In this document: in pieces, positions 54,770 to 63,836 of the stretch
Position numbering within the stretch: the first letter of the stretch is position 1
Layout of the letters: every line of letters starts with the position of its first letter
Notes under the pieces: generated by a model
What the model was told of the DNA's origin: nothing
The model's database searches: none
The model's input: only the letters and a program-made list of their open reading frames with translations
Made by a program: the position numbers and the translations under genes
Assembly (NCBI GenBank): GCA_008923315.1
Contig: WBSF01000007.1
Span: 526,247-590,246, forward strand
Direction of reading: 5' to 3'
DNA: 64,000 nt
Origin: Betaproteobacteria bacterium SCN1
GTDB taxonomy: Bacteria > Pseudomonadota > Gammaproteobacteria > Burkholderiales > Thiobacillaceae

Positions 54770-57081
54770 GCCGCGACGGGGCTGTGCGGCGTGTCCGCAC
54801 TACGGTCTGGCTGGCGGCTCTGGCTTACACCGTATTCGTCGTCTATGGCAGCCTCGTGCCGCTGAAATTCCAGGCCTTGCCCTGGGACGAGGCAGTCGCG
54901 CGCTTTGCCGCCATTCCTTTCCTGAACCTGGGCATCGGTTCGCGCGCCGACTGGGTGGCCAATCTGTTGCTGTTCATCCCGTTGACCTTTCTGTGGATGG
55001 GCGCGGCTGCGTACCGGGCCAGTGCAGCGAAGACCGCGCTGATCGCAGCGCTGATCGTGCCGATCGCGACGGCCCTGAGTATCGGGATCGAGTTCACCCA
55101 ACTCTTTTTCCCGCAACGCACGGTTTCGCAAAACGACATCTTTGCCGAAACGCTGGGTGGAATGCTGGGCGTAGCCGCCTGGCTGTTCCGCGGGCGGGGG
55201 TTTCTCGACTGGCTGCAGGGCTGGCAGGAGACGCATGCACGCGCCGTCCTCGCCGAGCGGCTGGCCTGGGCCTATCTGGCCGGGCTCGTCGTTTACAACG
55301 TACTGCCGCTGGATCTGACCATCAGCGTGGTCGAACTCTTTCACAAATGGCGCGAAGGCCGTGTCGTGCTCATCCCTTTCGCCGGTTTGCCGGCCGTTCC
55401 GGCCGAGGCTTTCTATGAAATCCTGACCGATGTGCTGATCTGGGTGCCGCTTGCCGTGCTGTGGCGACAGGACGGCAGCCGGAGCGCGTTGCGGGTGTGG
55501 ACGATGACGCTGGGGACCGCCGTACTGATCGAAGGCATGCAGCTTTTCGTTTACTCGCGGGTCAGCGACGTAACCGACATTCTGACCGGTGCTCTGGGCG
55601 CGGCGGCCGGCAGCCTGGCCGGTGGCTGGCTCAGCCGGCGCGAATCCCGCCGGTCCGTCCTGCCGGCCATGGGAGGCGTCTGGTTGCCCTTGGGTTGCGC
55701 GGCAGTCTGGGTTTTCGTCGTGCTGTTCACCTTCTGGTTCCCGTTCGACTTCCGGACAGACGGTGCCTTCATCAGGGCACGGCTCGACTTCCTCGAACGC
55801 CTGCCTTTCGAGGTCTATTACTTCGGAACGGAATATCGCGCCGCCACCGAAGTGTTGCGCAAGACCCTCTTCTTCGCCCCGCTCGGCGCGTGTCTTGTCT
55901 GGGGCATCGTGCGCCAGCCCTGGCGCTGGCGTGGGCTGTCGTTCGGTCTGGCCATGCTGGTGCTGGCGGGCCTGCCGGCCGTGGTCGAGTTCGGGCAGGT
56001 CATGCTCCCGGAGAAAATCGCCGACACCACCGACTGGTTGCTGGCCTGGCTGGGCGGGCTGGCGGGGTATGCGGTCGCGCGCCGCGTATTGCGCGCGCCG
56101 CGTATCGTGACGCCGAAGCGGCAGGCAGCTGTTTCGGAAAACATGCCGCCCGCCACGCCGATGCGCATGTCGCGCGCCGTGCATTTCATTTTGGCGGTAG
56201 GAGGGATGGCAGGGGGGATTTTCGTCGGTACGCGCCTGGATTTTGTACCGTACAACGTGCGCGAATTGCTGAACCCGGCGCACGCCGGTCTGGCCGCATG
56301 CCTGATGGCGCTGGCCGTCTACTGGCTTGCGGTGTTTCCGGTCTGGCTAGCGCGCCGCGAGATGTCGGGCCTGGCGCGTATGGGCCTGTTGCCGTTCGGT
56401 CTCCTGGTCTACGGCGGTATTGCCTTTCTGCTGCTGGATGGTGCGGTGCCCGACGAAAGCCTGTTCGATCTGGCCGGCAGCCCGATACTCGACTGGCCGG
56501 GGCACTGGGAAACCGGCCTGCGCTGGGTGGCCCTGCTGCTGGTGCCCGGTGCGTCGATCTATCTGGCGGCGCAGAGTGTGCGCCGCTGGCGGGGCAAACC
56601 GTTGGGCGCGCTGCATTTCTGGGTGGCCCTGTTGGCGCTGGCGTTAGCCTACTGGGTCGTGGTCGTCGAGGCAGCCACCGACAATCTGGTCGAACTGATT
56701 GCTTCGCCCGGCCTGCCGGCCTGGCTGGCACTGTGCGGCTGGCTGTATCTGCTGTGCCTGGCGGCAGCGTTGCTCGCCTCGCCGCTGAAGCCGGCCGAAC
56801 GCGTCCTGGCCTGGACCGTTGCCGGGCTGTCCCTGCCGCTGGGCGGCCTGCTGCTGTATCTGGGCCTCGCCCAGGACATCGATAAATACGGTCAGCATTT
56901 TTCGGCCATGCAATTTTTGCTGAGCCGGGATCGCCAGCATTACGCGCCGCAGGCGAGTGTCTGGCTGCGCTATGCCGGTCTGCACGTTCTTGTCATTGTG
57001 GCCCTGGCCTTCTTACAATGGCCGCATTTCCGCGCCGGACACCGGCGCGTCCCACCCGCCCTTTCCCCTTCCCGCCCATGA
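54766..57081 (+). CDS. Large membrane protein with three VanZ-like units
   Basis: A 771-residue polytopic membrane protein. Three VanZ-type signatures follow one another: EFTQLFFPQRTVSQNDI near 107, EGMQLFVYSRVSDVTDI near 255 and EFGQVMLPEKIADTTDW near 407, each after a LLFIPL-like helix and before a glycine-rich LGGMLG-type helix. The remaining about 280 residues form more helices without known domains. VanZ domains occur in teicoplanin resistance and exopolysaccharide loci but the biochemical role is unclear. Coupled by ATGA overlaps to both neighbours. Confidence 0.8.
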   Translation: MSRDGAVRRVRTTVWLAALAYTVFVVYGSLVPLKFQALPWDEAVARFAAIPFLNLGIGSRADWVANLLLFIPLTFLWMGAAAYRASAAKTALIAALIVPIATALSIGIEFTQLFFPQRTVSQNDIFAETLGGMLGVAAWLFRGRGFLDWLQGWQETHARAVLAERLAWAYLAGLVVYNVLPLDLTISVVELFHKWREGRVVLIPFAGLPAVPAEAFYEILTDVLIWVPLAVLWRQDGSRSALRVWTMTLGTAVLIEGMQLFVYSRVSDVTDILTGALGAAAGSLAGGWLSRRESRRSVLPAMGGVWLPLGCAAVWVFVVLFTFWFPFDFRTDGAFIRARLDFLERLPFEVYYFGTEYRAATEVLRKTLFFAPLGACLVWGIVRQPWRWRGLSFGLAMLVLAGLPAVVEFGQVMLPEKIADTTDWLLAWLGGLAGYAVARRVLRAPRIVTPKRQAAVSENMPPATPMRMSRAVHFILAVGGMAGGIFVGTRLDFVPYNVRELLNPAHAGLAACLMALAVYWLAVFPVWLARREMSGLARMGLLPFGLLVYGGIAFLLLDGAVPDESLFDLAGSPILDWPGHWETGLRWVALLLVPGASIYLAAQSVRRWRGKPLGALHFWVALLALALAYWVVVVEAATDNLVELIASPGLPAWLALCGWLYLLCLAAALLASPLKPAERVLAWTVAGLSLPLGGLLLYLGLAQDIDKYGQHFSAMQFLLSRDRQHYAPQASVWLRYAGLHVLVIVALAFLQWPHFRAGHRRVPPALSPSRP

Positions 57082-58049
57082 CCCTGTTCGACGTTTTCAA
57101 CGGCGATGCCGACGGTATCTGCGCCCTGCACCAACTGCGGCTGGCCGCGCCGGCCGCGTCGCAGCTCATCACCGGGCCCAAACGCGAAATCGACCTGCTG
57201 AAGCGCGTGCGGGCGCAGGCGGGCGACCGCGTCACCGTGCTCGACATTTCGCTGGCCAAGAACCGGACGGCGCTGGATGGACTGCTTGCGGCCGGAGTAC
57301 ACGTGCAGTATTTCGATCACCACCAGCCGGGCGATATCCCGGTGCATGCCGGGTTCGAATCGCACATCGACACCGACGCCGAGGTCTGCACCAGTCTGCT
57401 GGTCAATGCCCATCTGCGCGGGCAGCACCTGGCCTGGGCGGTCGCGGCCGCGTTCGGCGACAATCTGGCGGCCTCCGCGCGCCGGGCGGCCGCTCCGCTC
57501 GGCCTGTCCGAGGCGGAGCTCGCAAGGCTGCAGTCGCTGGGCGAATGCCTGAACTACAACGGCTACGGCGAGACGCTGGATGATCTCCACTTTGACCCGG
57601 CCGCGCTCTACCGTGCAGTGCAACCCTACGCCGATCCATTCGCCTTTCTCGCCGAATCGCCTGCCTATGGCGTGCTCCAGGCAGGCTATGCCGACGATAT
57701 GGCGCGTGCCGAAGGCATGGTGCCGCTGGAAGCGCGCCGGAACGGCCGCGTCTTCCTGTTGCCGGCGGAAAAATGGGCGCGTCGGATTTCCGGCGTCTAT
57801 GGCAATCGATTGGCAGTTGCGGCTCCGGCCCAGGCCCATGCCGTACTGACTGCCAAACCGGACGGGGGCTATCTCGTCAGCGTGCGCGCGCCGCTGGCGG
57901 ACAGGCAGGGTGCGGACGTCCTGTGCAGCCAGTTCGACACCGGCGGCGGGCGCAAGGCCGCCGCCGGGATCAACCACCTGCCGGAAGCCGAGCTTGGCCG
58001 GTTTATTGCTGGCTTCTACACGGTTTTTTCCGGAATCCAGACAGCATGA
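57078..58049 (+). CDS. DHH-family phosphoesterase
   Basis: A 323-residue protein. N-terminal motif FNGDADGICAL, with the DHH motif as YFDHHQPGD near 78, and FGDNLAAS; a C-terminal DHHA1-like GGGRKAAAGIN motif. Resembles NrnA/RecJ-like phosphoesterases that degrade nanoRNA, pAp or cyclic dinucleotides. pAp, the product of PAPS use, would be a fitting substrate beside an APS kinase gene. Overlaps both neighbours by 4 bp (ATGA). Confidence 0.85.
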   Translation: MTLFDVFNGDADGICALHQLRLAAPAASQLITGPKREIDLLKRVRAQAGDRVTVLDISLAKNRTALDGLLAAGVHVQYFDHHQPGDIPVHAGFESHIDTDAEVCTSLLVNAHLRGQHLAWAVAAAFGDNLAASARRAAAPLGLSEAELARLQSLGECLNYNGYGETLDDLHFDPAALYRAVQPYADPFAFLAESPAYGVLQAGYADDMARAEGMVPLEARRNGRVFLLPAEKWARRISGVYGNRLAVAAPAQAHAVLTAKPDGGYLVSVRAPLADRQGADVLCSQFDTGGGRKAAAGINHLPEAELGRFIAGFYTVFSGIQTA

Positions 58050-59674
58050 CCCAACTGATCGCGCCTTACGGCGACACACTCGTCAATCTCATCGATCCCG
58101 CACGCGTTGACGCGCTCAAACGCGAGGCACTCGAACTGCCTTCGCTCGATCTGGACTGGCGCCAGCAGTGCGAACTCGAAATGCTCATGAGCGGCGCCTA
58201 TTCGCCGCTCACCGGTTTCATGACCCATGCCCAGTGCGTGCGGGTCGAGACAGAGCGCATGCTGGACAACGGCCTGTTCTGGCCGTTGCCCGTCACCCTC
58301 GCCACGCGTCACGCATCGGCCGCGGGCTTCAAGCCCGGCGATCGCATCGCGCTGCGCGACGGAGAAGGTTTCATGCTGGCCGTGCTGCAGATCGCGGATG
58401 TCTGGGAAGAAGATGGTGTCTGGCATCTCGGTGGTCCGGTCGAGGGAGCCGCCCTGCCGCCGCATCCGGATTTCGCCGCCCTGCGCCATACCCCGGCCGA
58501 ATTGCGCGCCCTGTTCCAGAAACGCGGCTGGCGGCGCGTGATCGCCTGGCAGGCGCGCCAGCCCATGCATCGCGCGCAGTTTGAGTTCTGTCTAAAAAGC
58601 GCGGTCGAAAACGAGGCCAATCTGCTGCTGCATCCGCAGGCGGGTGGCGACATCACCGATGCGCCGGCCTATTTCGGTCTGGTTCGCAGTTTCATGGCGA
58701 TCCGCGAACGTTTTCCCGCCGCCACCACGCACCTTGCATTGATGCCCGCGACACCGCGTACCGCCAGTGCCGGTGCGCTGCTGCTGCGCGCCATCGTCGC
58801 ACGCAACTACGGCTGCGCGCTCCTGATCGCCGGTGGCGAATACCTCGTCGAGGGCGAATGCCGGCGCGGCGAAGACCTCGTGCGCGATCATGCCGGTCTC
58901 GACGTGGGCGTGCTGGCCGAACGGATCGGCATCCGCTTCGTCGCCTATCCGCGCATGGTCTACGTCGAGGACCGGGCGGAATACCTGCCGATTGCCGATG
59001 CGCCGGAGGGTGCGCGCCAGCTGACGCTGTCCGGCGAGGAATTCCGGCGCCGCATGCGGGCCGGCCTGAAAATCCCCGACTGGTACAGTTTTCCCGAAGT
59101 GCTGGCGGAACTGCAGCGCCAGAACCCGCCGCGCGACAAGCAGGGTTTCACCGTCTTTTTCACCGGCCTGTCCGGTGCGGGCAAGTCCACGCTGGCGCGC
59201 GCGCTGGCCGCGCGCCTGATGGAAATGGGGGGGCGCAGCGTAACCCTGCTGGATGGCGACATCGTTCGCCGGCATCTGTCGTCGGAACTGGGATTTTCCA
59301 AGGCGCACCGCGACATCAACGTGCGGCGCATCGGCTTCGTCGCGAGTGAAATCACCAAGAATCGCGGCATCGCAATCTGCGCGCCGATCGCGCCCTACCG
59401 TCAGACCCGGCGCGACGTGCGCGCGATGATCGAGGCCGTGGGTGGATTCGTCGAAATCCACGTCGCCACGCCCATCGAAACCTGCGAAGCGCGTGACCGC
59501 AAAGGGCTCTATGCCAAGGCCCGAGCGGGCCTGATTCCCGAGTTCACCGGGGTATCCGACCCTTACGAAGTCCCCGAACACCCTGAGTTGTCCATTGATA
59601 CCACGGGCCTTGCCATCGACGAGGCGGTACAGCAGCTTTTGCTCAAACTGGAATACGAAGGCTATCTGCGCTGA
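58046..59674 (+). CDS. sat/cysC: ATP-sulfurylase-like domain fused to APS kinase
   Basis: A 542-residue fusion. Residues 1 to about 360 resemble ATP sulfurylase (PUA-like N-domain with YSPLTGFMT). The QXRN-PxHRxH motif appears as Q169-A-R-Q-P-M-H-R-A-Q178: Asn becomes Gln and the second His of HXXH becomes Gln. The canonical GRDHAG region reads AGGEYLVEGE. Residues about 365-542 are a canonical APS kinase with GLSGAGKST near 374 and YRQTRRDVR. So PAPS formation is likely retained, while the sulfurylase domain may be inactive or altered. Last gene of the aroK operon. Confidence 0.85.
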   Translation: MTQLIAPYGDTLVNLIDPARVDALKREALELPSLDLDWRQQCELEMLMSGAYSPLTGFMTHAQCVRVETERMLDNGLFWPLPVTLATRHASAAGFKPGDRIALRDGEGFMLAVLQIADVWEEDGVWHLGGPVEGAALPPHPDFAALRHTPAELRALFQKRGWRRVIAWQARQPMHRAQFEFCLKSAVENEANLLLHPQAGGDITDAPAYFGLVRSFMAIRERFPAATTHLALMPATPRTASAGALLLRAIVARNYGCALLIAGGEYLVEGECRRGEDLVRDHAGLDVGVLAERIGIRFVAYPRMVYVEDRAEYLPIADAPEGARQLTLSGEEFRRRMRAGLKIPDWYSFPEVLAELQRQNPPRDKQGFTVFFTGLSGAGKSTLARALAARLMEMGGRSVTLLDGDIVRRHLSSELGFSKAHRDINVRRIGFVASEITKNRGIAICAPIAPYRQTRRDVRAMIEAVGGFVEIHVATPIETCEARDRKGLYAKARAGLIPEFTGVSDPYEVPEHPELSIDTTGLAIDEAVQQLLLKLEYEGYLR

Positions 59675-59733
59675 AGCCGTTTCGGGCTGCCCGGCGAAAA
59701 CAACAGATCGCCGGCTTTTTCGTTGGACCAAGC

Positions 59734-59761
59734 AAAAAACGGCGACCCGAGGGTCGCCGTT
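59734..59761 (-). terminator. Terminator of PEP-CTERM gene 2
   Basis: Stem AACGGCGACCC/GGGTCGCCGTT (59739-59761) followed on the minus strand by a T-run; faces the convergent sat/cysC gene. Confidence 0.85.
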
Positions 59762-59783
59762 CTCATGGGTGCGTGTTGCCGGA

Positions 59784-60596
59784 TCAGGCGGTCTTGCGAC
59801 GACGCATGGCGGCCAGACCCGCCATGCCGATGCCGAGCAGGGCCAGCGAAGCGGGCTCGGGCACGGCACCGCCTTCATCCACGGAACCCAGAGGCACCGA
59901 GGCGAAACGCAGCGTACCGCCGGCGGTCAGGACTTCACCGAAGCCGTCACCGAAAAAGGTGATGCTGGTGAAGTAGGCGGACGAGTCGATTGCGCCGATG
60001 AAGTTGGTGTAGCTGCTCTGAGCGACGATACCGGGGTTGCTGCTGGCGCTCGTGGCGTTGGCCGGCAGGGTGGCGGCGCCGCCGTCGAAGGCGATCCACA
60101 AGCCGGAGCCCTGCGCGGGCACGCCGTAGGTGCTGACCGTGTTGGCGTCACGGACAACGGCGGTGCAGCAGGTCGCCCAGTCACCGATCTCGAAGCCGAA
60201 GGCGTTGACCGGCGAGCTGAACGTGAAGGTCAGGCCCGAGTTGAAGCCAGGAATGGGGTCGCTGCCGGACGAGGACGGGCCGATGTCCCAGGACGAACCC
60301 GACAGGCAGACACCGTTGCTGCAATAGTTGCCATAGAAGGAAGGTGCCGAACCGTCGGGACGGGTGATCGTCACGGTAGCGGGATTGCCGTCCTTGTCGG
60401 TGTAGTTGTAGCTGTTCGTGCCGCTAACCACCTGCGCGGTGACCACGGTCGAGCCGGCGCTGGTAATGACGTTGTCGAATGCGTTGGCAATGTTGTTGAG
60501 CGCAGTATTGACAATGAACGGGGCGGCGTTGGCGCTGCCGGCGGCGAACAGGGCCGTGGCGAAGAGTGCGCTGGCCAGTGCGGTTTTTTTCATCAT
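59784..60596 (-). CDS. PEP-CTERM sorting-domain protein 2
   Basis: A 270-residue secreted protein. Signal peptide 1-25 (ATALFAAGSANA), a beta-rich Gly/Ser/Thr body with SSWDIGPSSSG and DWATCCTAVV, and a C-terminal PEP-CTERM signal: VPEPASLALLG, a hydrophobic helix, then RRRKTA. GGAG precedes tandem ATG codons at 60596 and 60593. A perfect sigma-54 element lies about 110 bp upstream, and boxes shared with PEP-CTERM gene 1 further upstream. Confidence 0.9.
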   Translation of the reverse strand: MMKKTALASALFATALFAAGSANAAPFIVNTALNNIANAFDNVITSAGSTVVTAQVVSGTNSYNYTDKDGNPATVTITRPDGSAPSFYGNYCSNGVCLSGSSWDIGPSSSGSDPIPGFNSGLTFTFSSPVNAFGFEIGDWATCCTAVVRDANTVSTYGVPAQGSGLWIAFDGGAATLPANATSASSNPGIVAQSSYTNFIGAIDSSAYFTSITFFGDGFGEVLTAGGTLRFASVPLGSVDEGGAVPEPASLALLGIGMAGLAAMRRRKTA

Positions 60597-60702
60597 GAAC
60601 TCCTTGGCGTTCTGGTTGGTTTCAGAGTGTGCTGCTTTGTCCCATTTATTACCTGCTAAACAACCTGGCTATGTGGCTTGGCTGCTCAGTTGTCAAACGT
60701 TA

Positions 60703-60719
60703 AAGCAGTGTTTATGCCA
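60703..60719 (-). promoter_or_regulatory. Sigma-54 -24/-12 promoter of PEP-CTERM gene 2
   Basis: Minus-strand TGGCATAAACACTGCTT with GG and GC 10 nt apart (GG 60718-60717, GC 60706-60705), about 107 bp upstream of the start. Confidence 0.8.
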
Positions 60720-60752
60720 GTATTTTCAGATCCCTTAATAATCTAACAATAA

Positions 60753-60810
60753 CAAATGGTTATTCTATTTCTGGCGGTTCGCGTCTTAACGCTGTGTAAA
60801 GTATTCCGAC
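60753..60810 (-). promoter_or_regulatory. Candidate PrsR-binding region of PEP-CTERM gene 2
   Basis: Box 1 GTCGGAATACTTTACA (60810-60795) matches the other gene's box at 13 of 16 bases; box 2 AATAACCATTTG (60764-60753) at 11 of 12. The box 1-box 2 gap is 30 nt here and 29 nt there. Confidence 0.6.
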
Positions 60811-60840
60811 TCGGTCCGGGGTGGGCGTCCGGCGTTCGGG

Positions 60841-62283
60841 TCAGCCCGGTGTGCGTTGGGATGGCCGGGCCAGTCCGCCTGCGAGCATGCCGGCGAGGCT
60901 CGCCAGAAATCCGGCAAACTGGGGTGGCAGGGCGGCATCGGGCGCAATGAATTCCATGCCGATCCAGGCCACCAGGCCGAACGCGATGGCGAGGCCGGCG
61001 CCGAGATTGTTGGCGCGCCGCCAGTAAAGTCCGGCGACCAGCGGTACGAAAGCGCACGCGAGCGTCACCTTGTAGGCATTGGCAACCATGGTGTGGATGC
61101 TGGTTTCGTTTTGCAGCGACCACAGCGAATAGACGATGACCAGAGCAGTGAAACCGACGACGACGCTGCGGGTGATCCACAGTAGTTTTTTCTGGCTCAT
61201 CCGATGGTGCGGCATGAATTCCTTGATGATGTTTTCCGAAATGGTGACCGAAGGGGCCAGCAGGGTACCGGAGGCGGTGGACATGATCACCGACAGCAAT
61301 GCGCCATAGAAAACGATCTGCGCGTAGAGCGGCAGATGGGTCTTCACGAAGGTGGGCAGCACAAGCTGAGCATCCTCGGCCAGCAGTCGGGTGGTCGTGG
61401 CGGGGTCGACCAGCGTCGCTGAGTAAGTGAGATAGAGCGGCACGGCGGCGAACAGGAAATAGAGCGTGCCGCCGATGACCGTGCCCCACACGGCGACAGT
61501 TTCGTTTCGGCCTGCGTTGGCGCGCTGGAAGACATCCTGCTGCGGGATCGAACCAAGGCCCATCGTCAGCAGACCGGCGACGAAGGTGACGACGGCCGCC
61601 CATTCCATGGGGGGCCAGAATTCGAATTTGCCGGCCGCGTAGGCGTGTTCGACCACGGGCGCGACACCGTTGACTTCGGGCATGTCGCCCACCAGCTTGG
61701 CGATCCACAACAGTCCGAGGACGATCACGGTCATCTGCACGAGCGTGGTCAGGGCCACCGACCACATGCCGCCGAACAGGGTGTAGAGCAGCACCACCGT
61801 GGCGCCGATGAGAATGCCCTGAGGCTGCGTGATCACGCCGTCCGACAGCACGTTGAACACCAGTCCCAGCGCAACGACCTGTGCCGATACCCAGCCCAGA
61901 TAAGAAAGTGCGATCGCGCCCGAAATCACGATTTCGACGGGGCGGTTGTAGCGTTCGCGAAAAAAATCGCCCAGTGTCAGCAGCTTCATGCGGTACAGCG
62001 GGCGCGCGAAGAACAGGCCGAACAGGATCAGCGCGAGCGAGGCGCCGAAGGGATCCGAGATCGTACCGCCCAGGTTTTCGTCGAGGAAGGTTGCCGGGAT
62101 GCCGAGCACGGTTTCCGCACCGAACCAGGTGGCAAACACCATGGCCACGACGATGAACATCGGCAGCGTCCGGCCGGCCGTGATGTAGTCGGATGCATTG
62201 CGTACCTTGGTCGCGGCGAACAGGCCGATGCCGATCGAAACGACCAGGTAGAGGATGACGAAGCCGAGCAACGTGTGATCCAA
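60841..62283 (-). CDS. Sodium:solute symporter family protein
   Basis: A 480-residue inner-membrane transporter of the SSS family with about 13 hydrophobic helices. The LeuT-like core is seen in SIGIGLFAATKVRNASDYITAGRTLP, FATWFGAETVLGIPATF, and the sodium-signature-like GTVIGGTLYFLFAAVPLYL and MSTASGTLLAPSVTISEN. Closest in pattern to pantothenate/proline/urea SSS members; the substrate cannot be told. TTG start, 10 bp downstream of the ubiB gene's direction of transcription (ubiB is upstream). Confidence 0.88.
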   Translation of the reverse strand: MDHTLLGFVILYLVVSIGIGLFAATKVRNASDYITAGRTLPMFIVVAMVFATWFGAETVLGIPATFLDENLGGTISDPFGASLALILFGLFFARPLYRMKLLTLGDFFRERYNRPVEIVISGAIALSYLGWVSAQVVALGLVFNVLSDGVITQPQGILIGATVVLLYTLFGGMWSVALTTLVQMTVIVLGLLWIAKLVGDMPEVNGVAPVVEHAYAAGKFEFWPPMEWAAVVTFVAGLLTMGLGSIPQQDVFQRANAGRNETVAVWGTVIGGTLYFLFAAVPLYLTYSATLVDPATTTRLLAEDAQLVLPTFVKTHLPLYAQIVFYGALLSVIMSTASGTLLAPSVTISENIIKEFMPHHRMSQKKLLWITRSVVVGFTALVIVYSLWSLQNETSIHTMVANAYKVTLACAFVPLVAGLYWRRANNLGAGLAIAFGLVAWIGMEFIAPDAALPPQFAGFLASLAGMLAGGLARPSQRTPG

Positions 62284-62293
62284 GATGAATCCC

Positions 62294-63820
62294 CTATTTC
62301 ACAAGCAGCAGGGAAAGGGTGGCGATGCCGATGACGAGCAGGCCTGCGATGACGGCCAGCCAGCGGTTGCGTGCCTGCTGCTGGCGCAGCAGGCACGCAA
62401 GCCCGGTTTCCAGTTGCAACAGGCGGTTTTCATTGAGGGCCTGGTGCGCCAGCCGGGGTAGCTGGGGCAGCAGGCCTGCCCATTTCGGCGCTTCCTCGCG
62501 CAGGTTGCGGACCAGCGCGCGCCAGCCGACCTGCTCGTTCATCCAGCGTTCGAGGTAGGGTTTGGCGGTTTTCCACAGATCGAGATCCGGATCGAGTTGC
62601 CGGCCCAGCCCCTCGATGTTGAGCAGGGTCTTCTGCAGCAGGACCAGTTGCGGCTGGATTTCGACATTGAAACGGCGCGAGGCCTGGAACAGCTGCAGCA
62701 GCACGCGGCCGAAGGAAATCTCCTTCAGCGGCCGGTCGAATACCGGCTCGCAGACCGCGCGCACGGCGGCTTCGAGTTCGTCCACACGGGTTTCCGGGGG
62801 CACCCAGCCGGATTCCAGATGTGCCTGCGCCACGCCCTTGTAGTCGCGGCGGAAGAAGGCGAGGAAGTTGCGTGCGAGGTATTGCTTGTCCACCTCGGTG
62901 AGCGTGCCCATGATGCCGAAATCGAGCGCGATGTACTGTTCGGAGCCGGGCCGCACGAGGATGTTGCCCGGGTGCATGTCGGCGTGGAAGAAACCGTCGC
63001 GGAACACCTGGGTGAAGAAGATCTCGACGCCGGTGGCAGCGAGCCGGGGAATGTTCACGCCCGATTCGCGCAGGCGTTCGATCTGGCTGACCGGAATGCC
63101 GTCCATGCGGTCCATCACCATCACATCTTTCGCGCACCCGTCCCAGTACACCTCGGGCACGGCCAGCAGAGGGGAATCCCTGAAGTTGCGCCGAAGCTGC
63201 GAGCAGTTGGCCGCCTCGCGCATCAGGTCGAGCTCGTCTTCCAGGTGCTTCTCGAATTCGGCGACCACTTCGCGCGGGCGCAGGCGGCGGCCGTCGGCGA
63301 ACAGTCGTTCGATCAGACCGGCCAGTACGTAGAGCAGGCTGACGTCGTGCGCGATCACCGAGCCGATACCGGGGCGCAGCACTTTTACCGCGACCGGTTT
63401 GCCGTCCGGCAGTCGGGCGAAATGCACCTGTGCGACCGAGGCCGAGGCGACCGGCACAGGGTCGAATTCGGCAAAGGCCTCGCCGATGGGTTTGCGCAGC
63501 GCGGCTTCGACGGTGGCGATGGCCGCCCGTGAATCGAAGGAGGGCACGCGGTCCTGTAGCAGCGCCAGTTCGTCTGCAAGATCGCGTGGCACGAGGTCGC
63601 GCCGTGTGGACAGCAACTGGCCGAACTTGACGAAAATCGGCCCCAGTGCTTCCAGGGCGCGCCGCAGGCGCACCGCGCGCGGTTCCCGGATCGGCCGCCA
63701 GAAAAGCAGCACGCGCGCCAGTCCGCGCAGCGGCCGCACGCGCGCGTGGCCGAGGAAAAATTCCTCCAGGCCGAATTTCAGCGCGACGTGCGCGATGCGA
63801 ACGAGGCGCAGCAGTTTCAT
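62294..63820 (-). CDS. ubiB: Ubiquinone biosynthesis kinase-like protein UbiB
   Basis: A 508-residue atypical ABC1/ADCK kinase needed for ubiquinone synthesis. The KxGQ motif is [14 protein letters not shown] near 67, followed by the alanine-rich [10 protein letters not shown] loop, [15 protein letters not shown] and ALDFGIMG catalytic motifs, and two C-terminal transmembrane helices (near 480-505). It lies 16 bp downstream of ubiJ, as in other proteobacteria. Confidence 0.95.
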   Translation of the reverse strand: MKLLRLVRIAHVALKFGLEEFFLGHARVRPLRGLARVLLFWRPIREPRAVRLRRALEALGPIFVKFGQLLSTRRDLVPRDLADELALLQDRVPSFDSRAAIATVEAALRKPIGEAFAEFDPVPVASASVAQVHFARLPDGKPVAVKVLRPGIGSVIAHDVSLLYVLAGLIERLFADGRRLRPREVVAEFEKHLEDELDLMREAANCSQLRRNFRDSPLLAVPEVYWDGCAKDVMVMDRMDGIPVSQIERLRESGVNIPRLAATGVEIFFTQVFRDGFFHADMHPGNILVRPGSEQYIALDFGIMGTLTEVDKQYLARNFLAFFRRDYKGVAQAHLESGWVPPETRVDELEAAVRAVCEPVFDRPLKEISFGRVLLQLFQASRRFNVEIQPQLVLLQKTLLNIEGLGRQLDPDLDLWKTAKPYLERWMNEQVGWRALVRNLREEAPKWAGLLPQLPRLAHQALNENRLLQLETGLACLLRQQQARNRWLAVIAGLLVIGIATLSLLLVK

Positions 63821-63836
63821 GTGTCGCGCAGGGGGG

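Noticed and set aside
57018-57077. Alternative start of the DHH protein at 57018
   Set aside because: Would extend into VanZ by 60 bp without homology; ATG 57078 gives FNGDADGI N-terminus and the ATGA overlap.
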